A stretch of 64,000 bases of DNA from Halodesulfovibrio marinisediminis DSM 17456 (GCF_900129975.1 NZ_FSRG01000006.1:366246-430245), one strand, 5' to 3'. Shown: positions 44,811-55,271, counted from the stretch's first letter. Program-made: numbers and translations. Notes: generated from the sequence alone by a model not told the origin.

Positions 44811-44878
44811 AAAAAAGCGGTCTAAAAAGACCGCGCCTAAACGAATGACTTATACTCTAACAAATCGCCAATGGTCAA
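44811..44878 (-). promoter_or_regulatory. upp promoter with promoter-proximal terminator hairpin
   Basis: On the minus strand TTGACC (44873-44878) and TATAAG (44849-44854) lie 18 bases apart. Just after the predicted start, GCGGTCT (44817-44823) and AGACCGC (44828-44834) form a 7-bp stem with an AAAA/TTTT loop, followed on the minus strand by TTTTTT (44811-44816). The hairpin begins about 8 bases after the likely start of transcription, so it is an unusual early terminator or a leader stem. Confidence 0.65.
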
Positions 44879-44906
44879 GAAACAAACACTATAAGCTAGA
44901 AATATT

Positions 44907-46508
44907 ATGACAACACCCGAAGAATACAGCGAATTTTCAAAATTTGAGCACCGTGTCCCTTCACACGTTGATGGCGTCAGACTTGACAAGCATCTTGGTG
45001 ATATTCTTAAAAATGAAGCCGTTAGTCGCGAAAAAATAAAAAAGCTCATTAAAGACGGATTTGTGACCATTGATGATAAAAAATGCACAAAGCCGAACAC
45101 AAAAATTTTTCCGGATATGAGCATATCTATAACGATGCCCGTCGTAGAGAATTCTATTGTCCCTGAAGAAGGAGATATCGACATCCTACATAGGGATAAC
45201 GACCTCATTGTGATCAACAAGGAAGCAGGACTCACTGTACACCCATGTCCAAGCTGCCCTGAAGGTACGCTTGTTCATCGCCTCGCGCACAGCATTCCAG
45301 AAATCACGCAGATGGAAGGCTTCCGTCCGGGCATCGTGCACCGTATCGATAAAGACACATCCGGTCTTCTTATCGTTGCGCTTAATGAAAAAACTCGTCT
45401 TGCTCTTTCTGAAGCATTTGCTTCACGTACTGTTTCCAAAGAATATCTTGCTCTTGTGCACGGCACTCCCCCTAAATCCGGTGAAATCAAAGAGCCTATC
45501 GGGCGTGACCCGAAAATGAAAATTCGAATGGCTGTTGTACCGAACACAAAAGAAGCACATTCAGAATTCCGCACACTCTACTCTGACCCGAAAGGAAAAT
45601 TTTCACTGGTTGCCGTTAAAATTTACACCGGCAGAACACACCAGATCCGTGTGCATATGAGTCATATCGGCTATCCGCTGTGGGGAGACACCTTGTACGG
45701 CGGTGGGGTTAAAGCTAATTCCCCGTTGGCACCTTTTGCTTCACGCCAAATGCTTCATGCATGGAAACTAAACTTTGAACATCCGGCCACAAAAGAGCAA
45801 ATGTCATTCACCTGCCACCCGCCGCAAGACTTCATTAACCTGATCGAACGCCTCACACTTTCCGTACAACGCGTTGCGCTCACCGGCATGCCCGGATGCG
45901 GTAAATCTGTTGTTCTTTCTGCACTTGCTAAAAAAGGTATTGCAACATGGAGCGCAGATACCATCGTACATAAACTGTACGAACACGGCGCAGACGGCTG
46001 GTATGTCCTTCGCGGACGCTTCGGCTCCGAAGTATGTCCTGATGAAGGTCCGGTAAACCGCAGGGCGCTATTTGAACGTATGCAGGAAAGCAAAGCCAGC
46101 CGGAACGAGGTGGAACAGCTGGTGCACCCACTCATCCTGCACGACCTTACATGTTTTTGGCAGGAGCATTCAGCTGATCCGTTTGCTGTTGCAGAAATAC
46201 CATTACTTCACGAAACCCATTGGGATCGCGAAATAGATATTGTAGCGGGCGTTCGCTGCGAAGGTACTTCACGGCAGAACAGACTGAAAAAAAATCGAGA
46301 CTGGAGTGATGATCTCATCGCTACCATGGACTCGTGGCAATGGGCAGAAGATGATAAGATGAAAGCGTGCCACATTATTATTGAAAACAACGGCTCGCTT
46401 GAAGCACTAAACCAGTCTGTTGATAAATTCATTGACGCAATCATGCGCGTACGCGCCAAAAAGCTACAACAGACTATTGATGCTATTACAGCCTTGTGGA
46501 GCGAATAA
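44907..46508 (+). CDS. RluD-type pseudouridine synthase fused to dephospho-CoA kinase
   Basis: A 533-residue two-enzyme fusion. Residues about 15-85 are an S4-like RNA-binding domain (DGVRLDKHLGDILKNEAVSREK). Residues about 90-315 are an RluA/RluD pseudouridine synthase with the catalytic GIVHRIDKDTSGLLI. From about residue 322 a dephospho-CoA kinase follows, with the P-loop ALTGMPGCGKSVVLSALAKKG and a typical DR-type lid region. The two parts are in one frame and share no stop. CoaE performs the last step of coenzyme A synthesis. An rRNA-modification enzyme and CoA synthesis have no obvious link. Confidence 0.88.
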   Translation: MTTPEEYSEFSKFEHRVPSHVDGVRLDKHLGDILKNEAVSREKIKKLIKDGFVTIDDKKCTKPNTKIFPDMSISITMPVVENSIVPEEGDIDILHRDNDLIVINKEAGLTVHPCPSCPEGTLVHRLAHSIPEITQMEGFRPGIVHRIDKDTSGLLIVALNEKTRLALSEAFASRTVSKEYLALVHGTPPKSGEIKEPIGRDPKMKIRMAVVPNTKEAHSEFRTLYSDPKGKFSLVAVKIYTGRTHQIRVHMSHIGYPLWGDTLYGGGVKANSPLAPFASRQMLHAWKLNFEHPATKEQMSFTCHPPQDFINLIERLTLSVQRVALTGMPGCGKSVVLSALAKKGIATWSADTIVHKLYEHGADGWYVLRGRFGSEVCPDEGPVNRRALFERMQESKASRNEVEQLVHPLILHDLTCFWQEHSADPFAVAEIPLLHETHWDREIDIVAGVRCEGTSRQNRLKKNRDWSDDLIATMDSWQWAEDDKMKACHIIIENNGSLEALNQSVDKFIDAIMRVRAKKLQQTIDAITALWSE

Positions 46509-46589
46509 CAAACTCACAGACATCAAAAAAAGAGCAAGAGGCTTATAAAGCCTCTTGCATACAAAAACATGTAGGCGTATTGCACCCCC

Positions 46590-47918
46590 ATGGCTAAAAA
46601 GACGTTACTACCTTTTGTGCTTCCTGTAGCAGCATTCAGTACAGCTATTACTGTTGGTACGGTACTGTTGTACAACTTTTCCTCTACAGGCACTATGAGT
46701 TGGATAGACGCACTGTTTACCGCAACTTCTGCTGTATGTGTCACAGGACTTACAGTTCTTGACCCTGCGTCATCCCTGACACATGGCGGACAACTGACCC
46801 TACTTACGCTTATTCAGCTAGGCGGGCTTGGTATTATGACATATTCAAGCCTTGCATTGTTTCTTCTCAGAAGACGAGTAACCCTCACAGACAGATTAGC
46901 TGTAGGACAAGCGCTTCTTCACAACTCCTCATTCGATTTAGGTCGTTTTTTGCTGCGATTAGCAGGCATGACTTTCATCATAGAAATTGTGGGAGCTTCC
47001 TTGCTCTTCTACTTTGGAAATGGGCAATTCACCGTATTTTCAGCCTTTTTCCATTCCATATCAGCATTCTGCAATGCAGGATTTTCACTTTTTCCAGACA
47101 GCCTCATGGGCATGGCTACCAACCTTGGCGTCAATGTCACCATCATGATGCTCATCATACTTGGTGGACTAGGCTTTGCTGTATTAGATGAACTCACCCT
47201 TTGGTTCCGAAACGGACGAAACCAAAAATTTTCCTTTGTTACCAAAATCATTCTTTCAACCACGACAGCTCTCATTATTATCGGGACAGTTGTGCTGTTC
47301 ATTTCACGAATCTCCTCCCCGAACACGGACTCACTTACAACAAATCTGATTACGTCCCTGTTCCAATCTGTCACAGCCCGTACTGCCGGATTTAATACTG
47401 TTAACATGGCGGAAATGACCAACCTGTACCTGCTGTTCATGATTTTTTTAATGATTATCGGAGGTGCACCGGGTTCTTGTGCAGGAGGAATCAAAGTCAC
47501 TACATTCCGTGCTTTGGGCGCATTTATGATGGCTCAGGTACGAGGGCGGGAACAAGTTGTCATTGGCAACAAAGCGCTGGATTCAAAAACAATCAACAAA
47601 GTAGTTACACTTGTTTTTGTCGCCACTCTTATCATCGGATTTGCTACTGTTGCACTGAACCTGACCGAAGGAGGCAACTATTCCCACACTCAGTTGCGTG
47701 GGCAATTTTTAGAAATATTTTTCGAAGTTGTTTCAGCATTTGGTACAGTGGGACTCAGTCTAGGTTTAACCGCAAAACTTACCACTGCCGGTAAATGCAT
47801 CGTTATCGCTCTTATGTTTGTTGGCCGTATTGGGCCAATCTGGCTACTGACGACATTACAGCAGTTTCATTCTCATATCCGGTACAAGGTACCGGAGACA
47901 GACCTTCCTATCGGCTAG
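46590..47918 (+). CDS. Potassium uptake transmembrane subunit TrkH/KtrB
   Basis: A 442-residue membrane protein with four repeated M1-P-M2 units that form a K+ channel-like pore. The pore loops are visible, for example in TATSAVCVTGLTVLDPAS, SISAFCNAGFSLFPDS, SVTARTAGFNTVNMAEM and EVVSAFGTVGLSLGLT. It works with the Rossmann subunit encoded 12 bases downstream. The protein resembles KtrB in size. K+ uptake with Na+ coupling is the family's role and would fit a marine lifestyle. Confidence 0.92.
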   Translation: MAKKTLLPFVLPVAAFSTAITVGTVLLYNFSSTGTMSWIDALFTATSAVCVTGLTVLDPASSLTHGGQLTLLTLIQLGGLGIMTYSSLALFLLRRRVTLTDRLAVGQALLHNSSFDLGRFLLRLAGMTFIIEIVGASLLFYFGNGQFTVFSAFFHSISAFCNAGFSLFPDSLMGMATNLGVNVTIMMLIILGGLGFAVLDELTLWFRNGRNQKFSFVTKIILSTTTALIIIGTVVLFISRISSPNTDSLTTNLITSLFQSVTARTAGFNTVNMAEMTNLYLLFMIFLMIIGGAPGSCAGGIKVTTFRALGAFMMAQVRGREQVVIGNKALDSKTINKVVTLVFVATLIIGFATVALNLTEGGNYSHTQLRGQFLEIFFEVVSAFGTVGLSLGLTAKLTTAGKCIVIALMFVGRIGPIWLLTTLQQFHSHIRYKVPETDLPIG

Positions 47919-47930
47919 GAGCATATACAG

Positions 47931-48581
47931 ATGAAGAAAAAGGAAGTCGGCATTATTGGACTCGGTAAATTCGGCGGCGCACTTGCCCAATGCTTATCCG
48001 AGCTTGGACACACCGTTATTGGCGTGGACAGCTCCGCCAGCGCCACCAAAAAAACAGACGAATTTCTTTCACAGACATATGAAGCAGACGCTACCGATGA
48101 CAACGTGCTAAAACAATTACGTTTTATGGACTTAGATGAAGTCGTCGTAAGTGTCGGCAAATCAATGGAAAAATCCATTCTTATCGTCCTTAATCTACAA
48201 GAAATAGGCGTAAAAAAAATGGCTGTTAAAGCCATCAGCCACGAACACGCAGTTGTTCTCGAACGACTCGGTGTAGATACCGTTATCCAGCCAGAACGTG
48301 ATGCAGCAAGCCAGTATGCTCACCGCATTGCAAACCCGGGCATGCTCGACCTACTTCCGCTTGGAGGAAACATCCTGCTCCAAGAACTCATCGTTGACAA
48401 ATGGACCGGTAAGACCCTCATCGACCTAGAACTCACAAGCTTCGGGGTTATGGTAGTTGCAATCAAAAAGAATGGTGACACAGACTACTCGTTTGTTCCC
48501 CGTGCCGACAGGATCCTTGAGAAAGGTGATATTCTTGTCGCCATCGGCAAAGAATCTGACCTGCTGGACCTTGAGTCATAA
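47931..48581 (+). CDS. Potassium uptake regulatory subunit TrkA/KtrA
   Basis: A 216-residue RCK protein. The N-terminal Rossmann motif is GIIGLGKFGGALAQCLSELG, binding ATP/ADP or NAD, and the C-terminal TrkA_C domain covers about residues 138-216. It forms a ring below the TrkH/KtrB pore and gates K+ uptake. The two genes form one operon, closed by the terminator at 48611. Confidence 0.93.
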   Translation: MKKKEVGIIGLGKFGGALAQCLSELGHTVIGVDSSASATKKTDEFLSQTYEADATDDNVLKQLRFMDLDEVVVSVGKSMEKSILIVLNLQEIGVKKMAVKAISHEHAVVLERLGVDTVIQPERDAASQYAHRIANPGMLDLLPLGGNILLQELIVDKWTGKTLIDLELTSFGVMVVAIKKNGDTDYSFVPRADRILEKGDILVAIGKESDLLDLES

Positions 48582-48608
48582 CCCCGCCGCAACGAATGGT
48601 TTTGCAAT

Positions 48609-48642
48609 AAAAAAAGGTGGAGTAAAATACTCCACCTTTTTA
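48609..48642 (+). terminator. Intrinsic terminator after the potassium operon
   Basis: AAAAAGGTGGAGT and ACTCCACCTTTTT form a 13-bp stem with an AAAAT loop followed by T-rich sequence. Confidence 0.93.
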
Positions 48643-48904
48643 TTTTATTTCTGCCTACATCAAGCCTGTACCGCAATCTCCAATAGGAAGCCCTGCCCTA
48701 TCCTCTTGCCCAGAATAGAACTTGTTCAACGCCCCTAATAGCAACTGCGCCGCTCGAGTAACCAAACAGGAAAATTTCGTATTTTATGTCGAATATGAGC
48801 CGTTACCTTTAAGTAAGCACATGCAACGAGTCTCTCACGTCCAACAACAAAGTTATAACGAGAACCATCCAGGACAAAGTAGATAAGTACAACTTGCCCA
48901 ATTT
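48643..48904. other. Intergenic region after the potassium operon, no gene seen
   Basis: This stretch between the terminator and the convergent HD-GYP regulator gene shows no clear open frame, RNA gene or repeat. Confidence 0.4.
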
Positions 48905-50008
48905 CTATGCGCTTACACCAAGGACATTATGGAGGTGTTTAGACACACCTTCAGCGTTCTCTGCGTATTTCTTTTTAATTTCAAGCACAGCTGGTAATTC
49001 TTTCAAGAAAAGCGGAACAAGGTCAGGATCAAAATGTTTCCCTGCATTTTCCTGAATAAGGGCAACAGCATCTTCAACTGCCCACGCATGCTTATACGGA
49101 CGTTCTGAAGTCAACGCATCAAACACATCAGCAATAGCTACAACTCTTCCGGAAAGTGGAATAGCTTCCCCTGCAAGATTATAGGGATAACCGGTTCCGT
49201 CCCACTTCTCATGGTGCGTCAAAGCAATTTCACGCGCCATGGAAAGCAACAACGATGAATGGTCGCCGATAATCTCTGCACCGTATTCCGGATGGTTGCG
49301 CATCATCTGCCACTCTTCATCTGTAAGTTTACCGGGCTTACTCAAGATTGAATCAGGGATACCAATTTTACCGACGTCATGCATTGGAGCCGCTTGAAAC
49401 ACAAGCTGTACCCAGTCATCACCAACATCAAGCTGCTGAGCAATAATACGGGCATAGTGACTCATTCGAATAACATGTAACCCTGTTTCGTTATCTTTGT
49501 ATTCAGCAGCCTGCCCTAAGCAACGGATGAGCTCTAAGTGCGTATTCTGCAACTCTATAGTACGCTGCACAACAAGCTCTTCAAGATGATGCGTCTGATC
49601 CCGTAAAGCCAAGTGAGTTGCAACTCGAGCTTTTACAATGGCTGGCCGCACTGGTTTTGTTATGTAGTCTACAGCACCCAGTTCAAACCCTTGAGTCTCA
49701 TTATCTGCTGAGGTTTTTGCTGTAATAAATATGATAGGTATTTCTGCCGTTGTCGGATCAACTTTTAGCTGACGGCACACCTCATAACCGTCCATTTCCG
49801 GCATAACAACATCCAACAGAATCATATCCGGCGGAGTTGTCTGTGCAATCTTTATCGCTTTTTCACCTGTTCTCGCTGCTTTAACCTTGTATTGCGGTTG
49901 CAGAATCGTACGCAATATCTCAATATTTTCCGGCGCATCATCGACCACCAGAACTGTTAACTTATCTCTATTCACAGGACTGCCCCCAATACCTGACACT
50001 TTCAACAC
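48905..50008 (-). CDS. Response regulator with HD-GYP phosphodiesterase output
   Basis: A 367-residue protein. The REC domain covers residues about 17-130, with the phospho-acceptor Asp in MILLDVVMPEMDGYEV and the conserved Lys in DYITKPVRP. The HD-GYP domain (about 160-345) has HDVGKIGIPDSILSKPGKL and HHEKWDGTGYPYNLAGEAI, so it should cleave cyclic di-GMP. The start ATG has a GAGGTGAGT ribosome region. It lies 109 bases downstream of the giant hybrid kinase gene on the same strand and is the natural partner for that kinase. Confidence 0.93.
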   Translation of the reverse strand: MLKVSGIGGSPVNRDKLTVLVVDDAPENIEILRTILQPQYKVKAARTGEKAIKIAQTTPPDMILLDVVMPEMDGYEVCRQLKVDPTTAEIPIIFITAKTSADNETQGFELGAVDYITKPVRPAIVKARVATHLALRDQTHHLEELVVQRTIELQNTHLELIRCLGQAAEYKDNETGLHVIRMSHYARIIAQQLDVGDDWVQLVFQAAPMHDVGKIGIPDSILSKPGKLTDEEWQMMRNHPEYGAEIIGDHSSLLLSMAREIALTHHEKWDGTGYPYNLAGEAIPLSGRVVAIADVFDALTSERPYKHAWAVEDAVALIQENAGKHFDPDLVPLFLKELPAVLEIKKKYAENAEGVSKHLHNVLGVSA

Positions 50009-50117
50009 ATACTCACCTCAAAGCAAACCATGCAGGTGGAAAAATGATTGATATCTAAAATCCTATGCATTTCAAAGAAAAATATTCACTACCTCAGCTT
50101 TACATAATTGTCTTAAT

Positions 50118-53100
50118 CTACGCGGAAAGCTTTTCGACACCTATTTCCAGTTCTTTCAGTAACACTAACGCGCTTTCAAAATCATAATCATGAACCATCT
50201 CATTCATATTACGAACAAGTTCCTGTAATTCAGGAGCTCCTCCCATATGACGCTGAATCTCTTCAATAAGATCAACAGCCTCTGTATCATCATCAGTCAG
50301 CAATGAACGTAGCTGCAAGAGTTCATCTTCGATAATATCTTTCGAGAAGCGACCAGTTGAAACAACAGGCACAAGAACAAGCTTGTTTCGTATATCATTC
50401 ACAGTAACGGCCAATGCTCCATCTAACGCGTTAGTAAGCTGGCGCTGCATCGCATGAGCATTATCCGCCACAATGCTCGCTTCAAGCTCCGAAGCAAGTT
50501 CCTGAATTTTTGTGGCTCCAATATTACCCGCAACTCCCTTTAGCGTATGGGCTTGTCTACTTGCAGTCTCAATATCCCCTTTTTGTAACGCGTCATTCAG
50601 CGTGACAGAAAAGTCCGCTTGCGTTTCGGCAAACCGCACAAGCAACCGCCGCAACAAATCTTTATTCTGCTGACAAACTGACAGACCTTTTTCAAAATCT
50701 ACGCCAGCAATACTTGGTAAATCTTCATTCTTATCTACTGATCTTGTCCGCAGTTGCGCGGTCAGTTTCGGGGTAATCCAACGTGCCATTTTAGAGAACA
50801 TATCTACGAGTTCAAGCGGCTTTGCGATGTGGTCATTCATACCAACCTCAAGAACTTTCTCCCTGTCTCCAACCATGGCATTCGCAGTCATTGCAAGAAT
50901 CGGTAAATCAGCAAAACGAGGATCTTCACGCAGCTTACGTGTTGCTTCATAGCCGTCCATGATCGGCATCTGACAATCCATCAACACACCGTCGAAGCTT
51001 TTTTCTTCGAGAATATCCAATGCTTCCAGTCCGTTCGTTGCTACAGAAACATTCATACCGTTGGCTTCCAGCAGTTCAACTGCAAGCTCCTGATTCACCT
51101 CATTATCTTCGACCAATAAAATAGTTGCTCCGGCAAGCTGCTGCAAAGCAACGTCCACGGCATTCTGACGTCCAGAGTTCCGTTTTTCTGTCTTATCGGA
51201 CGCGCCAGTTACAAACGACACAACCTGCAATAAAGAATTTTTTGTAAGCGGCTTTGTAACGCAGGCATCAATAATACCCTGTTCAGCAGCATCGGCTGCC
51301 GCCTCACGCCCAAAAGCAGTAACCATGATTAAATGTGGACATTTTTCAGAACCATACTGTTCTTTAATCAACGTGGCAGTCGTGATTCCATTCAAGTCCG
51401 GCATGCGCCAGTCGAGAAAAATCATCTCATACTGTTCCGCCTTAACGGACTCCTTAACCATTTTTACTGCATACATGCCACATGTTACTACATCTACAAC
51501 ATAACCGAATTCAGTTAACATTGAGCTTAGGATATCACGTGCTGTTTTACAGTCATCTACCACCAACACACGTGCACCATTGGATAACACAACAGGCGAC
51601 TGTTCCTTACAGTCCGAATCTATCTGCAAGCTGGCATTAAAGGAGAATGTTGTTCCTTCTCCATAGACACTGTCCACCCAGATTTCTCCGCCCATCAACT
51701 GAACAAGTCGACGTGAAATAACAAGGCCTAAACCTGTACCACCATACTTACGGGTTGTGGAGGTGTCTGCTTGCGAAAAGGATTTGAACAACTTGAAAAT
51801 CTGCTCATCCTTCATACCAATGCCAGTATCCTGAACAGAAAACAGAAGGGCGATATTTTTGTCATCTACAGCTTCAACATCAACTGTAACAACAACTTCC
51901 CCTTCATTCGTAAATTTAACGGCATTGTTACCAAGATTGATCAAAATCTGCGTCAGCCGTAACGGGTCGCCTATCAACTTTGAAGGAACATCAGGACAAA
52001 CCTTAAAGAGCAGCTCCAGTCCTTTTTCTTCCGCTTTCAACCCTACGACACCTGCAACATCCTGCATGACATCATCAAGATAAAATGGCACTCCTTCAAT
52101 CCGCATTTGTCCTGCTTCAATCTTAGAGAAATCGAGTATATCGTTAATGATGCCAAGCAGCGAATATGCCGCTCTGTGTACTTTTTGGATAAAGTTACGC
52201 TGGCGTCTGTCTAATTTGGACTGCAACACAAGATGAGACATACCAAGAATAGCGTTCATAGGAGTTCGAATTTCATGACTCATATTCGCCAAAAATTCAC
52301 TTTTTGCATTGGAAGCTTCCTCTGCTGCTATCCTTGCCGACTTAAGGTCCTGCTCCATTCGTTTTCGCTGCGTAATGTCTGTAAATACAATCACACAGCC
52401 CTGAATCTCTTCCTCGTTAATGATAGAACGGCATGTATACTCAACTGGGAAAACATGGCCCGATTTGGCCTGAAAAAACTCATTTGGGTTGGTGCTGGTC
52501 TGCCCTGACTGCAAGGCATCATAAATAGAAGAACGAAGTAAAGAAACGTGGTTATCCTCTTTCTTTACCGAGATATCACTGAGAATATTTTTCCCAATAA
52601 TTTCATCGTCTGTATAACCGAGCTGCGACAATGCTGCATCGTTTGCAAAAATTACTTCTCCGTCACTGTTCAGTCCAAGAAGCCCCTGTCCTACCGAAGT
52701 AAGAATAAGACGCCATTGTTTTTCAAGTTCTTCAAGGTCCTGAGTGCGTTCAAGAACTTTACGCTTCAACACTTCCTTCGACTGCAAAAGACTTTTATTC
52801 GCCTTTCTACCAAGACTTAACGTGAATAAAATCGAAGGGATAGTAAACGAAAGCATAAGCAGGATCATGGCAATAACACTGTGTTTAAAGCGTGTATATT
52901 GCTCCAAAACCTCAGACACTCGTACTTCTGTAACCAGTCCTATATTTAATCCTGGTATCCAGCGTGCAAGTCCGTAGACCTGTTGGCCCTTATAATTCCG
53001 ATACTGAACAAGACGCATCCCACTAACTTTAACCCCACCATACGGATTCACAACAAATGGTACATCGGCTCCTGCAAAAGCACTTAAGTATGTATTTAAA

Positions 53101-55115
53101 TATAACTTATCTACACCAGTAACAGGACTACACTTCTCATGAAGAACTTTTCCCTCTTCGTTAACAGCAAGAATTTCACCATGCTGCTCGGAGCTGCCAT
53201 CTCTGATGGAAGAATAAAAATTCTCATCGACATCGAGCCGTGCAGCAAGCACTGCAACAGGTTTGCGGGAGAAATCCATAACAGGCATAAGTAGGAACAT
53301 GCTTCGTTCATTAACACCCGTTATCGGGTCAAGATAATTACATGGAGGTACAAAAACAGTCTGCCCAGAAAACGCCTTTTTGAATAACCTTGGATGCCGG
53401 CTAGCAAGACCAAAATCTTTAGCACCGCTATCGCCAACAATTATTTCTCCTGCTTCAGACAACAATACACGAGACTGTTCTCCAGAAAGAATTGTGTAAT
53501 GACTCCATAACTCTTCAAGCTCCAACCTAATACGTTGATATTCGAAAGAATCTTTACTCTGTGAAAGAGACGTAATTTGGTCAACAAGTGTAAAAAACGA
53601 ACGTCTTCTAGCAATATATTGAAGAAGACGGGAGTGTGCATCAATCATACGTAATAGACGGGACTGAGTTGCCTCAAGCCGGACTTCAAGAGAAGACTCT
53701 TCCTTTTGAAGAACGTCCATCTTGCTCTCTTTCAAAATAAACCATGAAGTAGTTGAGCAAAACACAACAAACAAAGCAATCGCAGTGAACAACAGGCGGG
53801 CAAAACTCCATGACCCAAAGGCCAGCCCATTCTCATCTTTTGAATTCTTATTCAACGCTCGAACAATGAAAAACAAAGAACAAAGAAACGCCACAAAGAG
53901 GATAGATAAAACAGCAGCGGTTTTTCCCAGACTTTTCTCGGCGGGCTTCCGCATGGGCCCTGAATTTTGCGCGAGGACATAATGTTTTATCAATTCATCT
54001 TTTTCAGTATCACTTATTGAATTAAGGGTCTTTTCAATAATTGAATGTAAGTAAGGATCTTTTTTTGACGTGATGAAATGAAGAGGCTGGGACGGAAAAT
54101 CATTCTGAGAAATAGCTTTTATACCGGTAAGTCCGTTCTCTTTTTGGGCGTAAAGAACTGCCATATGTGCGTCAAGAAGAGCATCAACTTCACGATTTAA
54201 CAGTGCAGCAATGGAATCCACCAATGTCGGCATCGGCACCACTTCAATACCGGGATATCGCCGTGGAAGCTGCTCTTCCATCAAATATCCCTTAATGACA
54301 GCAACCCGCTTACCGCGCAGGTCTGCCAATTTCCGTATTGAAAACTCATCCTGCCGGACAAACAAAAAATCCCGCACATTCATGAACGACGTTGTATAAT
54401 TACCAAAACTCTCACGAGAAGGGTGATAATATACGTTTGGAAGCAGGTCGACTTCACCCTGCTTAAATTTATCCAGTAACTCTGAAAAGGTCCCCCCGAC
54501 AAATTCAAAACGTACAGGAATGCGCTCAGACATTTTCGCTAGGAGGTCAACGACAATCCCTCGAGGAACTCCACCCGGAACGAAGTAGTTAAAAGGCGGC
54601 CAAGGTTCGATACCAACGCGTAAGACAGGATGTTTCTCAAGCCAGCGCTGCTCCCCCTCCGTAAACCAAACTTCTTTATCACCCCCAACCCTCATCCTAG
54701 GGTCCTGATAAAAAAGCTCAAGCCTGCCTATCATACTGCCATGATAAACAATAGATGCTGTATATTTCGGGTACTGCTCTGCAATGAGAGGGATTTTCTC
54801 ATTATAGACATGCTGACGACGAGACCGGTAATATGTAAAAAAAGGGTCGCCCGTAATGCTGTCCACAATCCGGATTGCTTTGATCTGCGGATTCTTATTG
54901 ATAATAACTGAAAAGGTGCCTTCAAGTTGCGCGGCATCAAGGTTATATAAAAAAACTGCACCTAAATTTGATAACTCAGTTGCGAGCGCTGACCCGCTCT
55001 GTATTGCTTTGGAATACACTTCGTCCGGCTGAGCTTGGACACACGGAACTACTGAAAACAGTACACACAACGCAACTACACAGCCGACTACTATCCGGTA
55101 TATTTTAATAAACAC
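50118..55115 (-). CDS. Very large hybrid sensor kinase: SBP, Cache, PAS, HisKA, HATPase, two REC, HPt
   Basis: A protein of about 1665 residues (numbers from an upstream ATG at 55142). After a signal peptide (10-38) there is an SBP_bac_3 domain (about 173-393), two membrane segments (408-430 and 447-470), a dCache-like periplasmic domain (about 480-755), a further helix (756-778), a PAS domain (803-925), HisKA with phospho-acceptor His956 in SHEIRTPMNAILG, a HATPase_c domain (with GIGMKDEQIF and GGTGLGLVISRRLV), REC1 (Asp1244), REC2 (Asp1389) and an HPt domain (His1532 in AHTLKGVAGN). I prefer GTG 55115 as start, after GGGGG and giving a clean signal peptide. It should sense a small molecule and feed phosphate to the HD-GYP regulator. 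Confidence 0.92.
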   Translation of the reverse strand: MFIKIYRIVVGCVVALCVLFSVVPCVQAQPDEVYSKAIQSGSALATELSNLGAVFLYNLDAAQLEGTFSVIINKNPQIKAIRIVDSITGDPFFTYYRSRRQHVYNEKIPLIAEQYPKYTASIVYHGSMIGRLELFYQDPRMRVGGDKEVWFTEGEQRWLEKHPVLRVGIEPWPPFNYFVPGGVPRGIVVDLLAKMSERIPVRFEFVGGTFSELLDKFKQGEVDLLPNVYYHPSRESFGNYTTSFMNVRDFLFVRQDEFSIRKLADLRGKRVAVIKGYLMEEQLPRRYPGIEVVPMPTLVDSIAALLNREVDALLDAHMAVLYAQKENGLTGIKAISQNDFPSQPLHFITSKKDPYLHSIIEKTLNSISDTEKDELIKHYVLAQNSGPMRKPAEKSLGKTAAVLSILFVAFLCSLFFIVRALNKNSKDENGLAFGSWSFARLLFTAIALFVVFCSTTSWFILKESKMDVLQKEESSLEVRLEATQSRLLRMIDAHSRLLQYIARRRSFFTLVDQITSLSQSKDSFEYQRIRLELEELWSHYTILSGEQSRVLLSEAGEIIVGDSGAKDFGLASRHPRLFKKAFSGQTVFVPPCNYLDPITGVNERSMFLLMPVMDFSRKPVAVLAARLDVDENFYSSIRDGSSEQHGEILAVNEEGKVLHEKCSPVTGVDKLYLNTYLSAFAGADVPFVVNPYGGVKVSGMRLVQYRNYKGQQVYGLARWIPGLNIGLVTEVRVSEVLEQYTRFKHSVIAMILLMLSFTIPSILFTLSLGRKANKSLLQSKEVLKRKVLERTQDLEELEKQWRLILTSVGQGLLGLNSDGEVIFANDAALSQLGYTDDEIIGKNILSDISVKKEDNHVSLLRSSIYDALQSGQTSTNPNEFFQAKSGHVFPVEYTCRSIINEEEIQGCVIVFTDITQRKRMEQDLKSARIAAEEASNAKSEFLANMSHEIRTPMNAILGMSHLVLQSKLDRRQRNFIQKVHRAAYSLLGIINDILDFSKIEAGQMRIEGVPFYLDDVMQDVAGVVGLKAEEKGLELLFKVCPDVPSKLIGDPLRLTQILINLGNNAVKFTNEGEVVVTVDVEAVDDKNIALLFSVQDTGIGMKDEQIFKLFKSFSQADTSTTRKYGGTGLGLVISRRLVQLMGGEIWVDSVYGEGTTFSFNASLQIDSDCKEQSPVVLSNGARVLVVDDCKTARDILSSMLTEFGYVVDVVTCGMYAVKMVKESVKAEQYEMIFLDWRMPDLNGITTATLIKEQYGSEKCPHLIMVTAFGREAAADAAEQGIIDACVTKPLTKNSLLQVVSFVTGASDKTEKRNSGRQNAVDVALQQLAGATILLVEDNEVNQELAVELLEANGMNVSVATNGLEALDILEEKSFDGVLMDCQMPIMDGYEATRKLREDPRFADLPILAMTANAMVGDREKVLEVGMNDHIAKPLELVDMFSKMARWITPKLTAQLRTRSVDKNEDLPSIAGVDFEKGLSVCQQNKDLLRRLLVRFAETQADFSVTLNDALQKGDIETASRQAHTLKGVAGNIGATKIQELASELEASIVADNAHAMQRQLTNALDGALAVTVNDIRNKLVLVPVVSTGRFSKDIIEDELLQLRSLLTDDDTEAVDLIEEIQRHMGGAPELQELVRNMNEMVHDYDFESALVLLKELEIGVEKLSA

Positions 55116-55271
55116 TTCGCCCCCGTAACTTCCACCATGCACTTCTAAAACAACCCAGCATACAAACGAAGCATATCAACACACACCTGTCCATTGTCAG
55201 ACTCGGAAATAACTTTTTTATGACGCTGCACCATAAGCATCATAACTCTACATCAGGCTTACCAAACCAGA

